A DNA stretch of 60,000 nt, from positions 7,296,460-7,356,459 of the forward strand of contig NC_087083.1 of assembly GCF_026151205.1 (NCBI RefSeq), given 5' to 3'. Of this stretch, positions 1-10,984 are shown one piece after another. Within the stretch, counting starts at the first letter, position 1; each line of letters opens with the position of its first letter. The notes under the pieces were generated by a model, which had not been told where the DNA came from, ran no database searches, and saw only the letters and a list, made by a program, of their open reading frames with translations. This stretch comes from Bolinopsis microptera (taxonomy: Eukaryota > Ctenophora > Tentaculata > Lobata > Bolinopsidae). A program made the position numbers and the translations under genes.

Positions 1-41
1 GATATATTTTTCTGCTATTTTATTATCCATAAAATTCTCAG

Positions 42-124
42 GCAAGTACAGACTAGTAAAGAAGATTGGAAGTGGTTCCTTTGGAGAGATTTATACCGCT
101 CAAAACGTCCATTCTGGTGATGAG
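42..124 (+). CDS. CSNK1A1-like: CK1 exon: N-lobe with glycine loop
   Basis: The acceptor is ttctcag at 35-41 and the donor gtaaat starts at 125. It encodes [17 protein letters not shown] and following residues up to GDE, which is the start of the CK1 kinase fold. It begins in mid-codon, so at least one upstream coding exon is missing from the window. Confidence 0.85.
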
Positions 125-3100
125 GTAAATTCAAACCTTACTTACTAATGCTCAATGGAGGCTGTGCTGTTTATCAGAAATTCTTTGTCAGAAACAGCTT
201 ATTAGATCAAATAATATATGCAATATATGCAGAATTATTAAAAACTTGGAGAAGTTGATTTTTTTATTGACACTACCTGTTTAGTGTTTGGCAAATCGAT
301 TTTACTCACCATACCATTTATCTTAGAAAAATCGATCTTACAATCTACACACTACGCAGTACAGTATTTTAATCCTTCGAGTAAAACAAGCTTGTTAGTT
401 TCAAGTAAAAAACCAAGAAGAAGTATATTAAGATTATTAAAACAACCGTCGAACTGACTCATACTTTCTTTATGATTATCCACATAAAGTGTTAAAATGG
501 TCGTATACTCGCTGGTTTTTGTGATTTACTTGCTAGATTCAGGAAATGTTCTCAGATCAAAATGTTTCCAATCTCGTGTGTGTAATGATTCATGTACTGA
601 TTCACTAATGGCCGAGCTACTTTTTTTAAACATGAAGATCTGGATAATAAGAAATGTACTTGACCACAGCAAGAAAATTGATCAAGCAGTGGTATACAAT
701 TGTGCGTATGTCAGGTTGGTATACAAATATCGAGTATTCTTAAGTATAGGATCTGGTAATCTGGTAATTCCTGATCTTGGATTGAGGTGCAGTGATTTTT
801 AAAAAGCTACGATTTAGGTGGCGATAAAGATAGAGAGCACTACGGCGAGACATCTACAGCTACAATACGAGTCAAAGATTTACAAGATTTTACAAAATGG
901 TCCAGGTTCGTGGTAATTGTTATTCCTAAAAAGATACAACAATTGTTCATTTCTGTTCCGCCAAAAATACATATGATTTCGATGCACTAAATTATTAAGC
1001 TTACCATACATGTTACAGGAAGAACCATTACGTATATTAAATAGCTAAATAGTTGATACATTGGGCATCATGCGACAATGCTATATAGTTCCTGTTATTT
1101 GCTTTCGTGTCATCTAAGATTTCACCGAGAATCCCATGATTAAAGAATTGACCAATAGAAAACTTGTACGTCATTTTAACGAGATCAAGAATTCAGGAAT
1201 GAGAAACATCTTACAACTGACAAGTTTCATGTCATGTCATGTGACCTCACGTTTTCTCAATCTAAACACCAGACCACGTGACTGATCAGCTGAACATGAA
1301 ACTGATCATGTGATCAAGCACCTGGTCACGTGATCACCCAATCCTTGTAAGCCTGGTTTCTCAAATTCCCAGTCTGAAACCCGGCCTTGTTGAATCAACA
1401 TGTACATTGTACCTACAATAATATATAATCAGTAGGGACCCACCCTTAGCTATCTACGTTTCCACATCTACTAGTTACATCTACTTTCAACAATTGAACA
1501 ATAGCGATCTCAACATGTTCGGTTTCTTGAGAAGAAAGTCCGACGAGCCGGCTCCTGATTCCTTTTTCGATAACTACACGCTTCTGAACAAACTGGGACA
1601 GGGAGGGTACGGAACTGTGTTTGTCTGTGAGAAGAAGACAACTGGAACACTCCACGCTGTTAAGATAGTTCACGACAGGAAATACCACCGGAAGACATGG
1701 TGCCCCCGTAGACAAATGGACATGCCTGACGAAATCCTCCTCTGGGAGAAAGCTGACCACCCCTCTATTGTGCAACTCTGTGATCTGTTCTTGGAACGAG
1801 ACTTCTGGATGTCCGTGATGGAGTACGATCCTGAGTACCTGGACTTGTTTAAAGTGCTCATAAAATGTGGTCCTATGAGTTCAGCTGTTACACGAGTTAT
1901 CATCAGACAAGTCATTCAAGTGAGCACATTCCTTCTCTCTGTCGGTGTGGATCATAGAGACATAAAGGACGAGAACATTCTGTACAACCCTAGAACAGGA
2001 CACATCAAACTTATTGACTTTGGATCAGCTTCAGCTATCACGGACAAGTGTACATCTTACGCCACATTCCAAGGAACTGAGGGGTACGTTCCTCCAGAAT
2101 TCTACATCAACAGGTGCTATCAATTACAGCCTGCAGCTGTATGGAGTATCGGATGTCTGGCTTACGCCCTCTTGAAGCTGAACCCTCCTTTTCTGAAGAA
2201 GGAGGATATTGTGGGAGAGAAACTAATTGAGTGGGATTTTACTGAGGATTGTAGAGCAAGAGACTTTGTTGACCAGTGTTTGAATTACAATTTTAATCAT
2301 AGGATTCATTTTAACGATCTCGCTAGACATTCTTGGTTTAGGAACTAAAGTGCAGGTCTTAGAAACTCTCTAAAGTCATTACTTTGATTAATTTTAAACT
2401 TCATTTTCGAAGTCATTGGGAAATTTTGTAACATTTTAGAACATTTTAGAACATTTTTTATAATCATATATTACAGAATATTGCTCTTTTCGAAATAATT
2501 TGTTTTCAATATGAATCGTAAGCAACCGGTAGTCCAAGAATAATATCAAATAACGATTTTGAAAATGGCCAAATAAGCTGTTAATTAATAAACGCAGCAA
2601 ACCAAATGTAAAGAATGAGGTCTTGAAAGAGCGCTGGAAACACATATGACCGCGATTGTAAGCTCAGCCCTCAAATTCCTTTGTGACATGTCGAATTTTC
2701 CGATTGCTCAGCTATTGTTTGAAACCACGTACGCTTTTCCAACCACGTCTGAAGAAGTGTGGCCACTATGTCACAGGATTTATATACCTCAGGGATAGTA
2801 TACCTATTTTGCCGTACGGAGGGCTGTAGAAACCAAATTGTTTCCATTGTCACACTTCATCCTAACTAATAGTACAATTTGTACAATGGCTTCTTTATAA
2901 TAATATATCATTGTGATGAAAATATGATCATTCTCTTTTGTCTTTTTTAACCATTATATGCCATATGGCCCAATTAAGGTATTCATGACATCTTTCTCAT
3001 TGTGAGCTTATTTAAACGAAGAAGTAATAAACTCACTAAGCAATATTTTTACCACACTGGACACAAAATTCCGAATTTCGAATACAGGAGAGTCGTCGAA

Positions 3101-6100
3101 TAGATTATTATATAATAAGCTTCCTGGCCGTGGCCCCTACAAATTAAGTTGTATTGAAGATCTATTTTTATTGTGTAAGCTGGTAATGGCCTTGTGAAGA
3201 AATACCTTGTACAACTTAAATTAATATTAGAATAAATAAATTTCAAATATGTAACTAATGGAGTAATTACCCAGGTATACCCCACGCCCACTACTACGGA
3301 CAAGAAGGACAGTACAACGTCCTAGTTATCGACCTGTTAGGGCCCAGCCTTGAGGACCTCTTTAACTTTTGTTCCAGAAGATTCTCCATCAAAACTGTCC
3401 TGATGTTAGCTGACCAGATGTTGACAAGGATTGAGTTCGTACACAGCAGGAACTTTATTCACAGAGACATCAAACCTGACAACTTCCTCATGGGAGTCAG
3501 CAACCTTAATCATAAGTGTTATATTATAGACTTTGGGCTGGCAAAAAAATATCGGAATGCCGTGCGACAACACATACAGTTTAGGGAAGGGAAGAATTTA
3601 ACGGGGACAGCACGGTATGCCAGTATCAATGCCCACCAAGGTATCGAACAGAGCCGGCGAGATGACCTGGAGAGTCTCGGATACGTACTGATGTATTTCA
3701 ACATATCCCAGTTGCCGTGGCAGGGGCTGCGCGCGGCAAACAAAAAACAGAAATATGAGCGAATATGCGAAAAGAAAGTGAGCACGAGTCCGGAATCGCT
3801 GTGTAACGGTTATCCGGAAGAATTCCGGATTTATATCAGTTATTGTAGGAGTCTAAAGTTTGAGGATGCTCCGGATTATAGTTATCTGAGGCAGCTGTTT
3901 AAAAAGGTTTTTACTAGGTGAGTCCAAACTGTCTCTTTACTGAATTAATTATTTTTTGGTCTAATTGATATAATTAATGCATTTTATTGATATGTTCAAA
4001 TTAATTTGTCCTTGCTACATATATCATACTCATTGCTCACTACTTATTAGTTATTACTCACTACTTAGTTAATCTAATTAATGCAATTAACCTACGTAAT
4101 CTGAATAATGTCTCGTGTCTACCAAGTGGGTGAGTATTGAGTAACAACCACAGATAGTATTAAGATGTGCGTGTCTTTTACAGTTTTTCTTTGTGCCACT
4201 TTTTAGATGTGTATCGTGTTACACTTAGTTGGCTGATACATAAAAACCAATTGATACGCAAATTTCAATCGGCAACACAAAAAGTAAATGCCATGTGTGT
4301 ACACTGTAGCTGTGTACAATATAATAATAATACACGCTAAAAACTGACAAAAGTACATATATCCTTGTACACTGAAAAGGCGACAGTATACAAACACTGA
4401 TCGTAATTTTTTCTTTAGATTATCAATTTTCTATATTATATATTCTCTTGATTGAAAAGATACTGCTTTTTTGACGCATGACAACGTGGCGCTGAGCGCT
4501 GGTTGGTTCAGGGCTGTCACGTGCCAAAAAAATAACACACAGAACGTTAAACCTTCCTACTCCAGGTTCGAGTACACGTATGACAATGTGTTTGACTGGA
4601 CAATGTTACAAAGGCAGAAGGAACAGTCAGTTAAGAGTTCAGCAGGGAACACGTCTGGTCATAGAGCGACGCAGCATATATCGTCGGGGTTTGACAGACA
4701 AGCAGACCTTAAATCATTTACTGCAGGTTGGTTAATACGCACTTAATTTGCTAGTTATAAATTAATTAGGTAAATGTATATGGACACGTTCATTGAAGTT
4801 TGAGGATGTTGGTAAATTAAAAAATAGCTTTTTCGACAATAGCATAATGGCTTAATTTTAATATCTATTAATCTATACACTGCTCAGCATGAAAATCTAT
4901 TGTTGTTAGGCACTATAATGGTTAAAATGTCACATTTTTGTGACTGAATATGGTACCTCTTTTCTACTGTGAGGTGTCCTCAAAACCCTTTAATTCATTA
5001 TTTAATGGTTCTTTTACCAAAGAACCAGTGCGTGGTTGACCGGTGCGTGGTTGAAATAGTGTTGATTGATCCATAGTACGTAATATCGGGTGTTTAAGCT
5101 GGTCTACCAATATTTGCTCAATTTCACACATGTTGAGATATCATACAAATATATGTGACAAAGTTTACCTATTTGTGCCTTACAAATTTTTATTTGCTTA
5201 TAATATTGATATATTTTAACACTTCCCAACACATTTAGGTCATAAAATAACGCCAGACTATTCGGCATTCCTTGTCAGGGTGTCGTCCCTCGTATAAATG
5301 TCCTAAATGTGTGACGGAATTTACCTGGTCATGGTGGTACCTTTTAACGAAAAAAGTCGTTAAATATGTAGATAATTGTCATATAATGGAACTAACTGGA
5401 ACTATCCTATGAACTTGAAATTCGAAAATTTGGTCAAACACGGCAGCAAGGGACCGTCACGTTTTTATAGTGTGACAATGTTGCATCTCACTGCCGGCCG
5501 AATTTCAGCGATATCTTATCATCTGATGAAGATGTCTTATCATCTGATGAAGACATCGTTATGTGTAATGTGACAAAGTTTACCTACAGGACGAAACGAT
5601 TATTCTAACCATGGAGGGTTTATATAGTTCCATGGTGTGACAATTTTACCTAATCGTGCCATTTAATAGGGCCACTAATATTTACCAATATCCTCAAACT
5701 TCAATGAACGTGTCCTTACAATAATGCGATGTTTTATGAATTGGTGGGTTTATTAATTTAAATTTGACAGATTGCCAATAATTTTGCGAGTTGGTAACTT
5801 TGTCAAGTAGCTGCAAAGCTTTCCACAACAGCATACATGCTATCATCAACGTAAAGCACATTTCATCACGATCATGATCTTATCATTTTACTTTTAGACT
5901 GTTTAGACTGTTATTATGTCCATTTACATGACGAACATAAATATAAACAACGTGATAAAAGCGCGATACATTGTTCGATCGAGGGCAATTGCAAGTATTT
6001 AGGCGGAAGCTTAAGAAGTAATAATTCAATAATTGGAAGGCATCATTAAATTGACTCATGGTTGACTCGAACCAAGAACTTAATCGGTTTCTAATCGAGG

Positions 6101-9100
6101 CCGGGGCTAACTTTAATTAAGATAAATCCGCTTAACCTAGTTTAAATTGAAGCTGAATTCTCGTCGTCACTGAACATGCGTTACCATTAACATGGGGCTA
6201 CCGGACAACTGAACTCAATTTTGACTTTTCCCAGACATGGTAGCTTGGGAAAATAATTATAAACCCAATTATAAACCTAATTAACATTGAAACGACAACT
6301 GAACCCAATCGTCACTAGACACGATCTATCTTTAACTAGGTCAAATGTATTGAGATCAAAAAGTTGCCATAAACCACCTACCGTTACCTTTAAGTTTTAC
6401 CATCTCACTTTTTCACGTTGCTTGCTAAAAACGCGAGTCAACCGTTGTGACGTCATCTCTTTGTTTGTTCTCACAATCTCCCCTTTTTCTGGATTCGCCT
6501 CCTTCATCTTACTTCATAATGTAAACAGAGAGTGCCGTATTCTCATTCCAGCACTCAAAGCACTGCAACACATCACACCAAGCAGCATAATCACCAAGCT
6601 TCTCATACGTGGTCATCATCACATGACAATTAACATGTGGTCATCATCACATGACAATTAACATGTGGTCATCATCACATGACAATTAACATGTGGTCAT
6701 CATCACATGACAATTAACACGTGGTCATCATCACATGACACGTGCAACGCATCACATGACACGTGCAACGCATCACATGACACTCGTGGTAGCCTGTCCT
6801 CTGTAACCACTCACACGCAAAACTCACCCAGTTTCAACATCAACTTGCACCATTCTTTGAGTCGGGATCTGCAGCTTTACATATACAGGACGTCCTGGAC
6901 CTGGGAGATGAAACGCAAGGAAAGATCACACGTGAGAGTGTTATATCAAACACAAGGAAACGCTCTCTGAGTTCACTTAAATACTGCGCCACACATCTCG
7001 GGGTTCTCTTGGACCAGCTGAGGGAAGTTTTTGGTGTGTTATAGCGCAGACAGAATGAGTCGGACAAGACTGTTTTTGAGACGGATTTGGGTCATGCTCT
7101 TTCGCATCAATTATTGTTAACTAAATCAATTATTGTCAACACGACATCAATTATTGTTGTTAAGGCCAGAGGGGGGGGTAAGGGGTCAAAAAATTCTACC
7201 AAAATATTATTTTCTAAATCGATTTAATTTTTGGTGACAAAAACAATGCTGCTATTCACATATTTGTAGCTGATTAACTTTATTTTATAATTGAGGTTAA
7301 CCGATTTTCACAAAATTGACTATACAACATTGAGGTTAATAAAATTGAGGTTCATATTTTATTACACGCCATAATTTTTTGTTATTTCGGTCAGCAAATG
7401 TTAACTCTAAATTTTAGGTTCATAATTATCAGAAAAAGTAATATCCAAACGTGATTAAATGAGGTTAACCTCTTCTTTTAGATATATCGAGAATAGATCA
7501 AATGATAGAGTTATTATTTTCATCGTAAGTTTACGGTATACAAATTTCTAAATAGATGACGTGTTGATTGACTTTCTTTGATCTTGAGAAAATGAAAAAA
7601 ATGAGGTTAACCATCACATTTTGGTACCGTAGGGAATATACATACGATTCTTATTTATGTAATGTACCACAATATCGAAGTGAGGTATCTATTGGTATCA
7701 CAATGCCTACAACTATAATCACGTGACAAAGGTGATTTGAACTGACCATATTTTAGTAGAAGATTTTACCCGTAAATGGCTAAAAAATGAGGTTAACCTC
7801 TCATTTTTTGAATATCTGACCAGTCAATTACATGTTAACCTCAAAAACTGAATCGTTATACTGTACAAATGTTTTACTACATATATAGTAACATATTGAT
7901 AAACCAATCCCAGTGTTATATGGTCTAAAGCGAGGTTAACAACCAAATTCTAAGCAGTTAGTGTTTACAGGAAGTGAGGAAGTCTTGGTTAACCTCATTT
8001 TTTAGAATACAAGGACATTAACTACTGAAAGTGGCTAAAATCATTTAGGAGACGGCCAGGTCTGATCAAGCAAACGTTATTAAGTGTATAAAAAGTCCTA
8101 ACTAACGAACTGTGATACATTCCAGTGAATATTCAAAATTTTGAAAACACTAAATTGCATCTATCTCAAAACACATTTTTTGACCTTTCGATTCCTTAGT
8201 TGAGAAAACCGGCCACTCCCTGATATTGAGATTTGGTACAGTGGTTCCTTGGACAACTATCTAGATATCTGGTGCAGCGATTTTTTTTATTTGACTCGTT
8301 TCTCGAATTATGAGGTTAACCAATTAAATTTTCCGAATTTTTGACATGGTTAACCTCATAATTTGAGAACAGAGTCAAATAAAAAAAATCGCTGCACCAG
8401 ATGTGAGGATAATTGTCCAAGGAACCACTGTACCAAATCTCAAGATCAGGGATTGGCCGGTTTTCTCAACTAAGGAATCGAAAGGTCAAAAAAGTTACAG
8501 CCGTTTAAAGTTCCAGTTTAACATGTAATTACAGGTAAACCTCAAAATTGAGCGCGCGATATCTCAGAAGCGCAAGGTCAGATTTTGATCCGGTTTTTTT
8601 CTTTTTGTTCGTCTCCAGTAGCTATTATCAAATATGCAAAAACTACAAAAGTGCCATTTACCCCCCCCTCTGGCCTTAACTGTTTGAATGTTTGATTCAA
8701 GCATGAGATTTGAATTATGCAATTTTTAGAGTTTTTAAAGTCAGATTTATTTGTAAATACGTTCTTTTATGGTACGGGGTTAATCGAAATATTTTGTGCT
8801 ATTATGTAATATATTTTGTTAAATTACAACAAAAGATTACATATTATAACGAAAATTTGCCTCCCTTATTGATCAGTGAAATGCAGTACCAACACATAAA
8901 ATGTGTCGATGTCACAAAATGAAGCTATTACATAATTGTAATGATAATGTTCCTGGGTTTTTTCTGGATCGCCCTAGATTACCGACAAAAGAATTCGGTG
9001 TATTTTCGTTCATTTGAAAAACTGCACAGTAAGGGAATTCATTAAAAACATGAGTTGATTAATATTTAATAACATTCCAATGTTCATTGAATATTGCATG

Positions 9101-10984
9101 TTGTTTGTCAATCATAATCTTAATGAAAATGGTGAGAATTGTGGATCTCAAAAACACCAGTGTGAATATCAGATGTTGAGTGTTGACTGAGTGTTGATGG
9201 AATATAATTGGTTCAAGTGTGTAGCTGTGCGCTAAATCACACCCACTGAACAATCCCGGTGTTCGATAAGATCGACAAATTGATTATCTGAGCTGCACAA
9301 CTTCTTATCACATGACTTATATTCTTATCACGTGACTAAACACGTGACTCAGTACACGCTGATTTCCTGGTGGAACTAGCTGCTAATTTCCTCGCTGATT
9401 GGTCAATTTAAATCGTTTTGTATGCACTGACTTGCATTGTGATTGGGTGGTTATTTTTCAAACCGTAATATTGATGTCTGATTCTAAACTTTGGTCGGTT
9501 ATTGCCTGGTAAACGATTTGTCAGTCTGTCATGCCAACTGATTGGTTAGGTTGTATCACACGGTGTGAAACTGTGTTCTGATTGGCTAGTTTGAATCACG
9601 TGGTTCAAATACTTGCTCATGATTGGTGGATGGGATATAATGTGTCTACAAATGCTTAGCTTGCATAGCAACTACCGTCTAGATGTGTATTATGTTGTGA
9701 ATATAATTATTATCGTGCTATTTTTGTTACAGATACTTAAATAAACACTAAACAGTCATGTAATTTTGGCAGCATTGTGAGTGTGTCCACTTAGAAACGT
9801 GTAAACTTATAATGTTAACAATGTGCTAATTTTAATCACACTGTAAACTTAATGTGAGTAAACATTCCATATCATGAGTTTGCTGGCATTATCAAAGGTG
9901 TCCAAATATCAAGGCCAGCTGAGGGGTGGGGGGCTGGCCGGGGGGGGGGCCGGGGGGGGGGGGGGGAGAAGTAAAAATAATTTATCCAATTTTATCATAT
10001 GTGATAGAGCTGCTGAGGATGAAGATGAACAAGTAGGAATAAACCGCATAAAAATCTAACATTTTTCCCGATTTTTTCCTACTTGTTCATCTCCAGCAGC
10101 ACTATCACATGTACTACTATACACATATACTATATTATAATGTTGATTGTTGAAACTAGAAAAATAGTTTTAACCACCTCTGGCCTTAACTAATTCATTG
10201 TAATAATGGACGATTTTCTGAATGACTCCAAAAATTTAGAACGGCTGTATAATTTGAACGTCTGCAAACTTGTGAAACCTTATAAAATTCGCTGAAAATA
10301 AGTCGATAACATCACTTAATTTACAAGGTGATATTAATTAGTTTAGATATTATCGCTATAATTGTATCTTGTTTATAATAGCTGTAAATCCATTTTTATA
10401 ACAAGTTGCAAATTATCAGATTTTCTAGTAATTGTTAATAGATTAAAATACACTTATTTAATAGTATAGAAATACAAAATTTCGGTACACACTGACAAAC
10501 AAAACTAACGAAAGTTAATTAACTTAGACCGAATTAAAAACCAGTAGGCTCATTCGAATTATTTCTGATACGTAAAACTTGAATCACCTAGACTACGACG
10601 ACAAACAGCAATACTTCCAACCCAACATTTTGTTTGTTAAATTAATAATTAGATTAAAAATTAATTCAATTCTAGGACAGGAAAACAGCAAGTTACCTCC
10701 AAAAGTCCGACAATAAGACACACTGAATTTTAGGCGACGACACGGCGACAACGACGACAGTTGACGGCGGCGGACTCGACGACATTCTAGCCAGCACCGT
10801 GACGACAATACACGGTTCACAGTTCCACAGCCACTCCTTTTTCCGGGACATTAAGATGAGCATCACGGGAATTTGCAACTTTTTCGACTGGCTGCATTCC
10901 GTGATGTTTCCTGGAACATACACTCACACGTGTCACAGACGCACACGTGACTCACGGACTAACATTAAACGGACTGAGATATGA
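42..10984 (+). CDS. CSNK1A1-like: Casein kinase 1 alpha-like Ser/Thr kinase (5 visible exons, 5' end outside window)
   Basis: Joined exons 42-124, 818-905, 3275-3917, 4566-4726 and 10734-10984 read through in one frame with GT-AG borders. CK1 enzymes phosphorylate Ser/Thr, often next to an already phosphorylated or acidic site, and act in Wnt, Hedgehog and clock signalling. Visible in order: glycine loop GSGSFG, VAIK lysine, [11 protein letters not shown], catalytic [11 protein letters not shown], the CK1-specific [12 protein letters not shown] and [15 protein letters not shown]. The first half resembles CK1 alpha ([14 protein letters not shown]). The end of the catalytic domain ([10 protein letters not shown]) resembles delta/epsilon, so the exact paralogue is uncertain. 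The N-terminal residues lie upstream of base 42. The last exon, encoding an 82-residue tail, is joined on phase and base composition only; translation could instead stop at 4746. The second intron encloses a complete second kinase gene. Confidence 0.85.
125..817 (+). other. CK1 intron, no further feature seen
   Basis: AT-rich intron between the glycine-loop and VAIK exons. A 101-codon open frame at 497-802 has no recognisable motif and ends just before the real acceptor. I see nothing else in it. Confidence 0.7.
818..905 (+). CDS. CSNK1A1-like: CK1 exon: VAIK lysine and alpha-C helix
   Basis: A short exon between acceptor tttag (813-817) and donor gttcgt (906). It encodes VAIKIE followed by a stretch ending [13 protein letters not shown], matching the ATP-anchoring lysine and alpha-C region of CK1 alpha. 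It joins the flanking exons in phase 0 and phase 1. Confidence 0.85.
1230..1337. promoter_or_regulatory. E-box cluster upstream of the nested kinase
   Basis: Two CACGTG boxes (1275-1280 and 1327-1332), a GATCATGTGATC palindrome near 1304 and repeated catgtcatgt lie 180-290 bp upstream of the PIM-like start codon. The palindromes are visible; their role as basic-helix-loop-helix or bZIP sites is inference. Confidence 0.35.
1422..1428 (+). promoter_or_regulatory. TATA-like box for the nested kinase
   Basis: TATATAA lies 87 bp before the ATG at 1515. That spacing would give a 5' UTR of about 60 nt. Such AT-rich strings are common in this window, so this is suggestive only. Confidence 0.3.
1515..2348 (+). 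CDS. PIM-like: PIM-like Ser/Thr protein kinase, intronless, nested in a CK1 intron
   Basis: A 277-residue complete kinase. The start is the first ATG of the frame. Visible elements are the glycine loop LGQGGYGTV (residues 27-35), ATP lysine in AVK (K50), alpha-C Glu in PDEILL (about E73), hinge region [10 protein letters not shown], catalytic HRDIKDEN (147-154, D149) and DFG (168-170). It also has YVPPEF in place of the usual [17 protein letters not shown], and a C-lobe Arg in [30 protein letters not shown], the PPE form and AAVWS-G are hallmarks of the PIM family, constitutively active basophilic survival kinases. Vertebrate PIM genes have introns; this one has none and is richer in GC than its surroundings, which suggests a retrocopy or independent intron loss. 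No poly(A) tract or target duplication was seen. It lies on the same strand as its host gene. Confidence 0.88.
   Translation: MFGFLRRKSDEPAPDSFFDNYTLLNKLGQGGYGTVFVCEKKTTGTLHAVKIVHDRKYHRKTWCPRRQMDMPDEILLWEKADHPSIVQLCDLFLERDFWMSVMEYDPEYLDLFKVLIKCGPMSSAVTRVIIRQVIQVSTFLLSVGVDHRDIKDENILYNPRTGHIKLIDFGSASAITDKCTSYATFQGTEGYVPPEFYINRCYQLQPAAVWSIGCLAYALLKLNPPFLKKEDIVGEKLIEWDFTEDCRARDFVDQCLNYNFNHRIHFNDLARHSWFRN
2587..2592 (+). terminator. Candidate poly(A) signal AATAAA for the PIM-like gene
   Basis: AATAAA lies about 240 nt after the PIM-like stop codon, inside the CK1 intron. It is the nearest canonical signal downstream on that strand. Confidence 0.35.
2593..3274 (+). other. Rest of CK1 intron 2, no feature recognised
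   Basis: Unique-looking AT-rich DNA between the nested kinase and the CK1 catalytic exon. No coding exon, tandem repeat or terminal inverted repeat was found by eye. Confidence 0.6.
3275..3917 (+). CDS. CSNK1A1-like: CK1 exon: catalytic and C-lobe core
   Basis: The acceptor is ttacccag (3267-3274) and the donor gtgagt starts at 3918. This 643-nt exon carries most of the kinase: [75 protein letters not shown] and [11 protein letters not shown]. All catalytic residues are present. Its phase matches the exon on each side. Confidence 0.92.
3918..4565 (+). other. CK1 intron 3, no feature recognised
   Basis: AT-rich intron with short repeats of cactacttagtta near 4037-4070. Nothing else is supportable. 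Confidence 0.6.
4566..4726 (+). CDS. CSNK1A1-like: CK1 exon: end of kinase domain and linker
   Basis: The acceptor tactccag ends at 4565. It encodes [17 protein letters not shown], the conserved end of the CK1 fold, then a Ser/Gln/His-rich linker. The donor gcag/gttggt at 4727 leaves phase 1. If that donor is unused, the frame ends at a stop at 4744-4746, so a short isoform is possible. Confidence 0.8.
4782..5715. mobile_element. 934-bp DNA element with 35-bp terminal inverted repeats
   Basis: Bases 4782-4816 and 5681-5715 are inverted copies with one mismatch, beginning GGACACGTTCATTGAAGTTT. The interior has no coding capacity, so this looks like a non-autonomous DNA transposon. It has no clear target duplication, so the superfamily is undetermined. 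It begins 36 bp after the alternative CK1 stop codon. Confidence 0.6.
5716..6608. other. CK1 intron 4 DNA, no feature recognised
   Basis: AT-rich sequence without an identifiable exon or repeat. A 124-codon open frame at 6287-6661 shows no family motif and runs into the satellite that follows. Confidence 0.5.
6609..6790. repeat. 28-bp and 21-bp tandem repeats
   Basis: Units starting GTGGTCATCATCACATGACA recur at 6609, 6637, 6665, 6693 and 6721 (period 28). They pass into two and a half 21-bp units with CACATGACACGTGCAACG. E-box-like CACATG and CACGTG occur in every unit. Confidence 0.9.
7164..8675. mobile_element. TTAA-flanked foldback element, copy 1 (piggyBac-like MITE)
   Basis: The element begins GGCCAGAGGGGGGG and ends CCCCCCCTCTGGCC, with TTAA immediately outside both ends (7160-7163 and 8676-8679). 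A TTAA target duplication is diagnostic of piggyBac-type transposition. There is no transposase frame inside. The right half holds a long imperfect palindrome with arms of about 145 bp (8179-8320 against 8346-8491). At least ten GAGGTTAAC or GTTAACCTC motifs are scattered through 7300-8360. The last 140 bp match copy 2 at 20484-20617. Confidence 0.75.
8680..9395. other. CK1 intron 4 DNA, no feature recognised
   Basis: AT-rich sequence between the foldback element and the CCAAT/E-box array. CACGTG pairs at 9329 and 9341 are the only notable sites. Confidence 0.5.
9396..9628. repeat. Degenerate CCAAT/E-box repeats (about 41-bp spacing)
   Basis: GATTGG (an inverted CCAAT box) recurs at about 9396, 9442, 9540, 9580 and 9621, the last three spaced 40-41 bp. 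GAATCACGTGG follows one of them. This is the same module as the clear 41-bp repeats at 31227, 31991 and 33998. Confidence 0.5.
9913..10185. mobile_element. TTAA-flanked foldback element, copy 3 (short)
   Basis: It starts GGCCAGCTGAGGGG followed by long G runs and ends CCACCTCTGGCC before TTAA (10186-10189). The left flank is TCAA, one base off TTAA. An internal hairpin pairs about 9996-10038 with 10072-10113 and includes the family's GTTCATCTCCAGCAGC string. This is a 273-bp relative of the elements at 7164 and 20027. Confidence 0.6.
10190..10733 (+). other. End of CK1 intron 4, no feature recognised
   Basis: AT-rich sequence leading to a tttag acceptor at 10729-10733. Confidence 0.5.
10734..10984 (+). 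CDS. CSNK1A1-like: Putative CK1 terminal exon encoding an unusual tail
   Basis: After the acceptor gaattttag the frame is open for 82 codons to TGA at 10982-10984. Phase 2 at the start fits the phase-1 donor at 4727. The exon is much richer in GC than its surroundings, which supports coding. The tail opens with an Asp/Thr-rich stretch ([13 protein letters not shown]), then an aromatic segment [19 protein letters not shown], then a basic end ([16 protein letters not shown]). I know no CK1 tail like it, so the assignment rests on phase, orientation and composition. It could belong to an unrelated gene. Confidence 0.5.

Noticed and set aside
497-802. 101-codon frame in CK1 intron 1
   Set aside because: No motif, and it ends before the real acceptor at 817.
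1446-1915. Minus-strand frames opposite the PIM-like kinase
   Set aside because: They are shadows of the plus-strand kinase, which has all catalytic motifs.
4471-4565. Upstream extension of the CK1 FDWTML frame
   Set aside because: The first codons precede a clear acceptor (tactccag) and do not match CK1; the exon starts at 4566.
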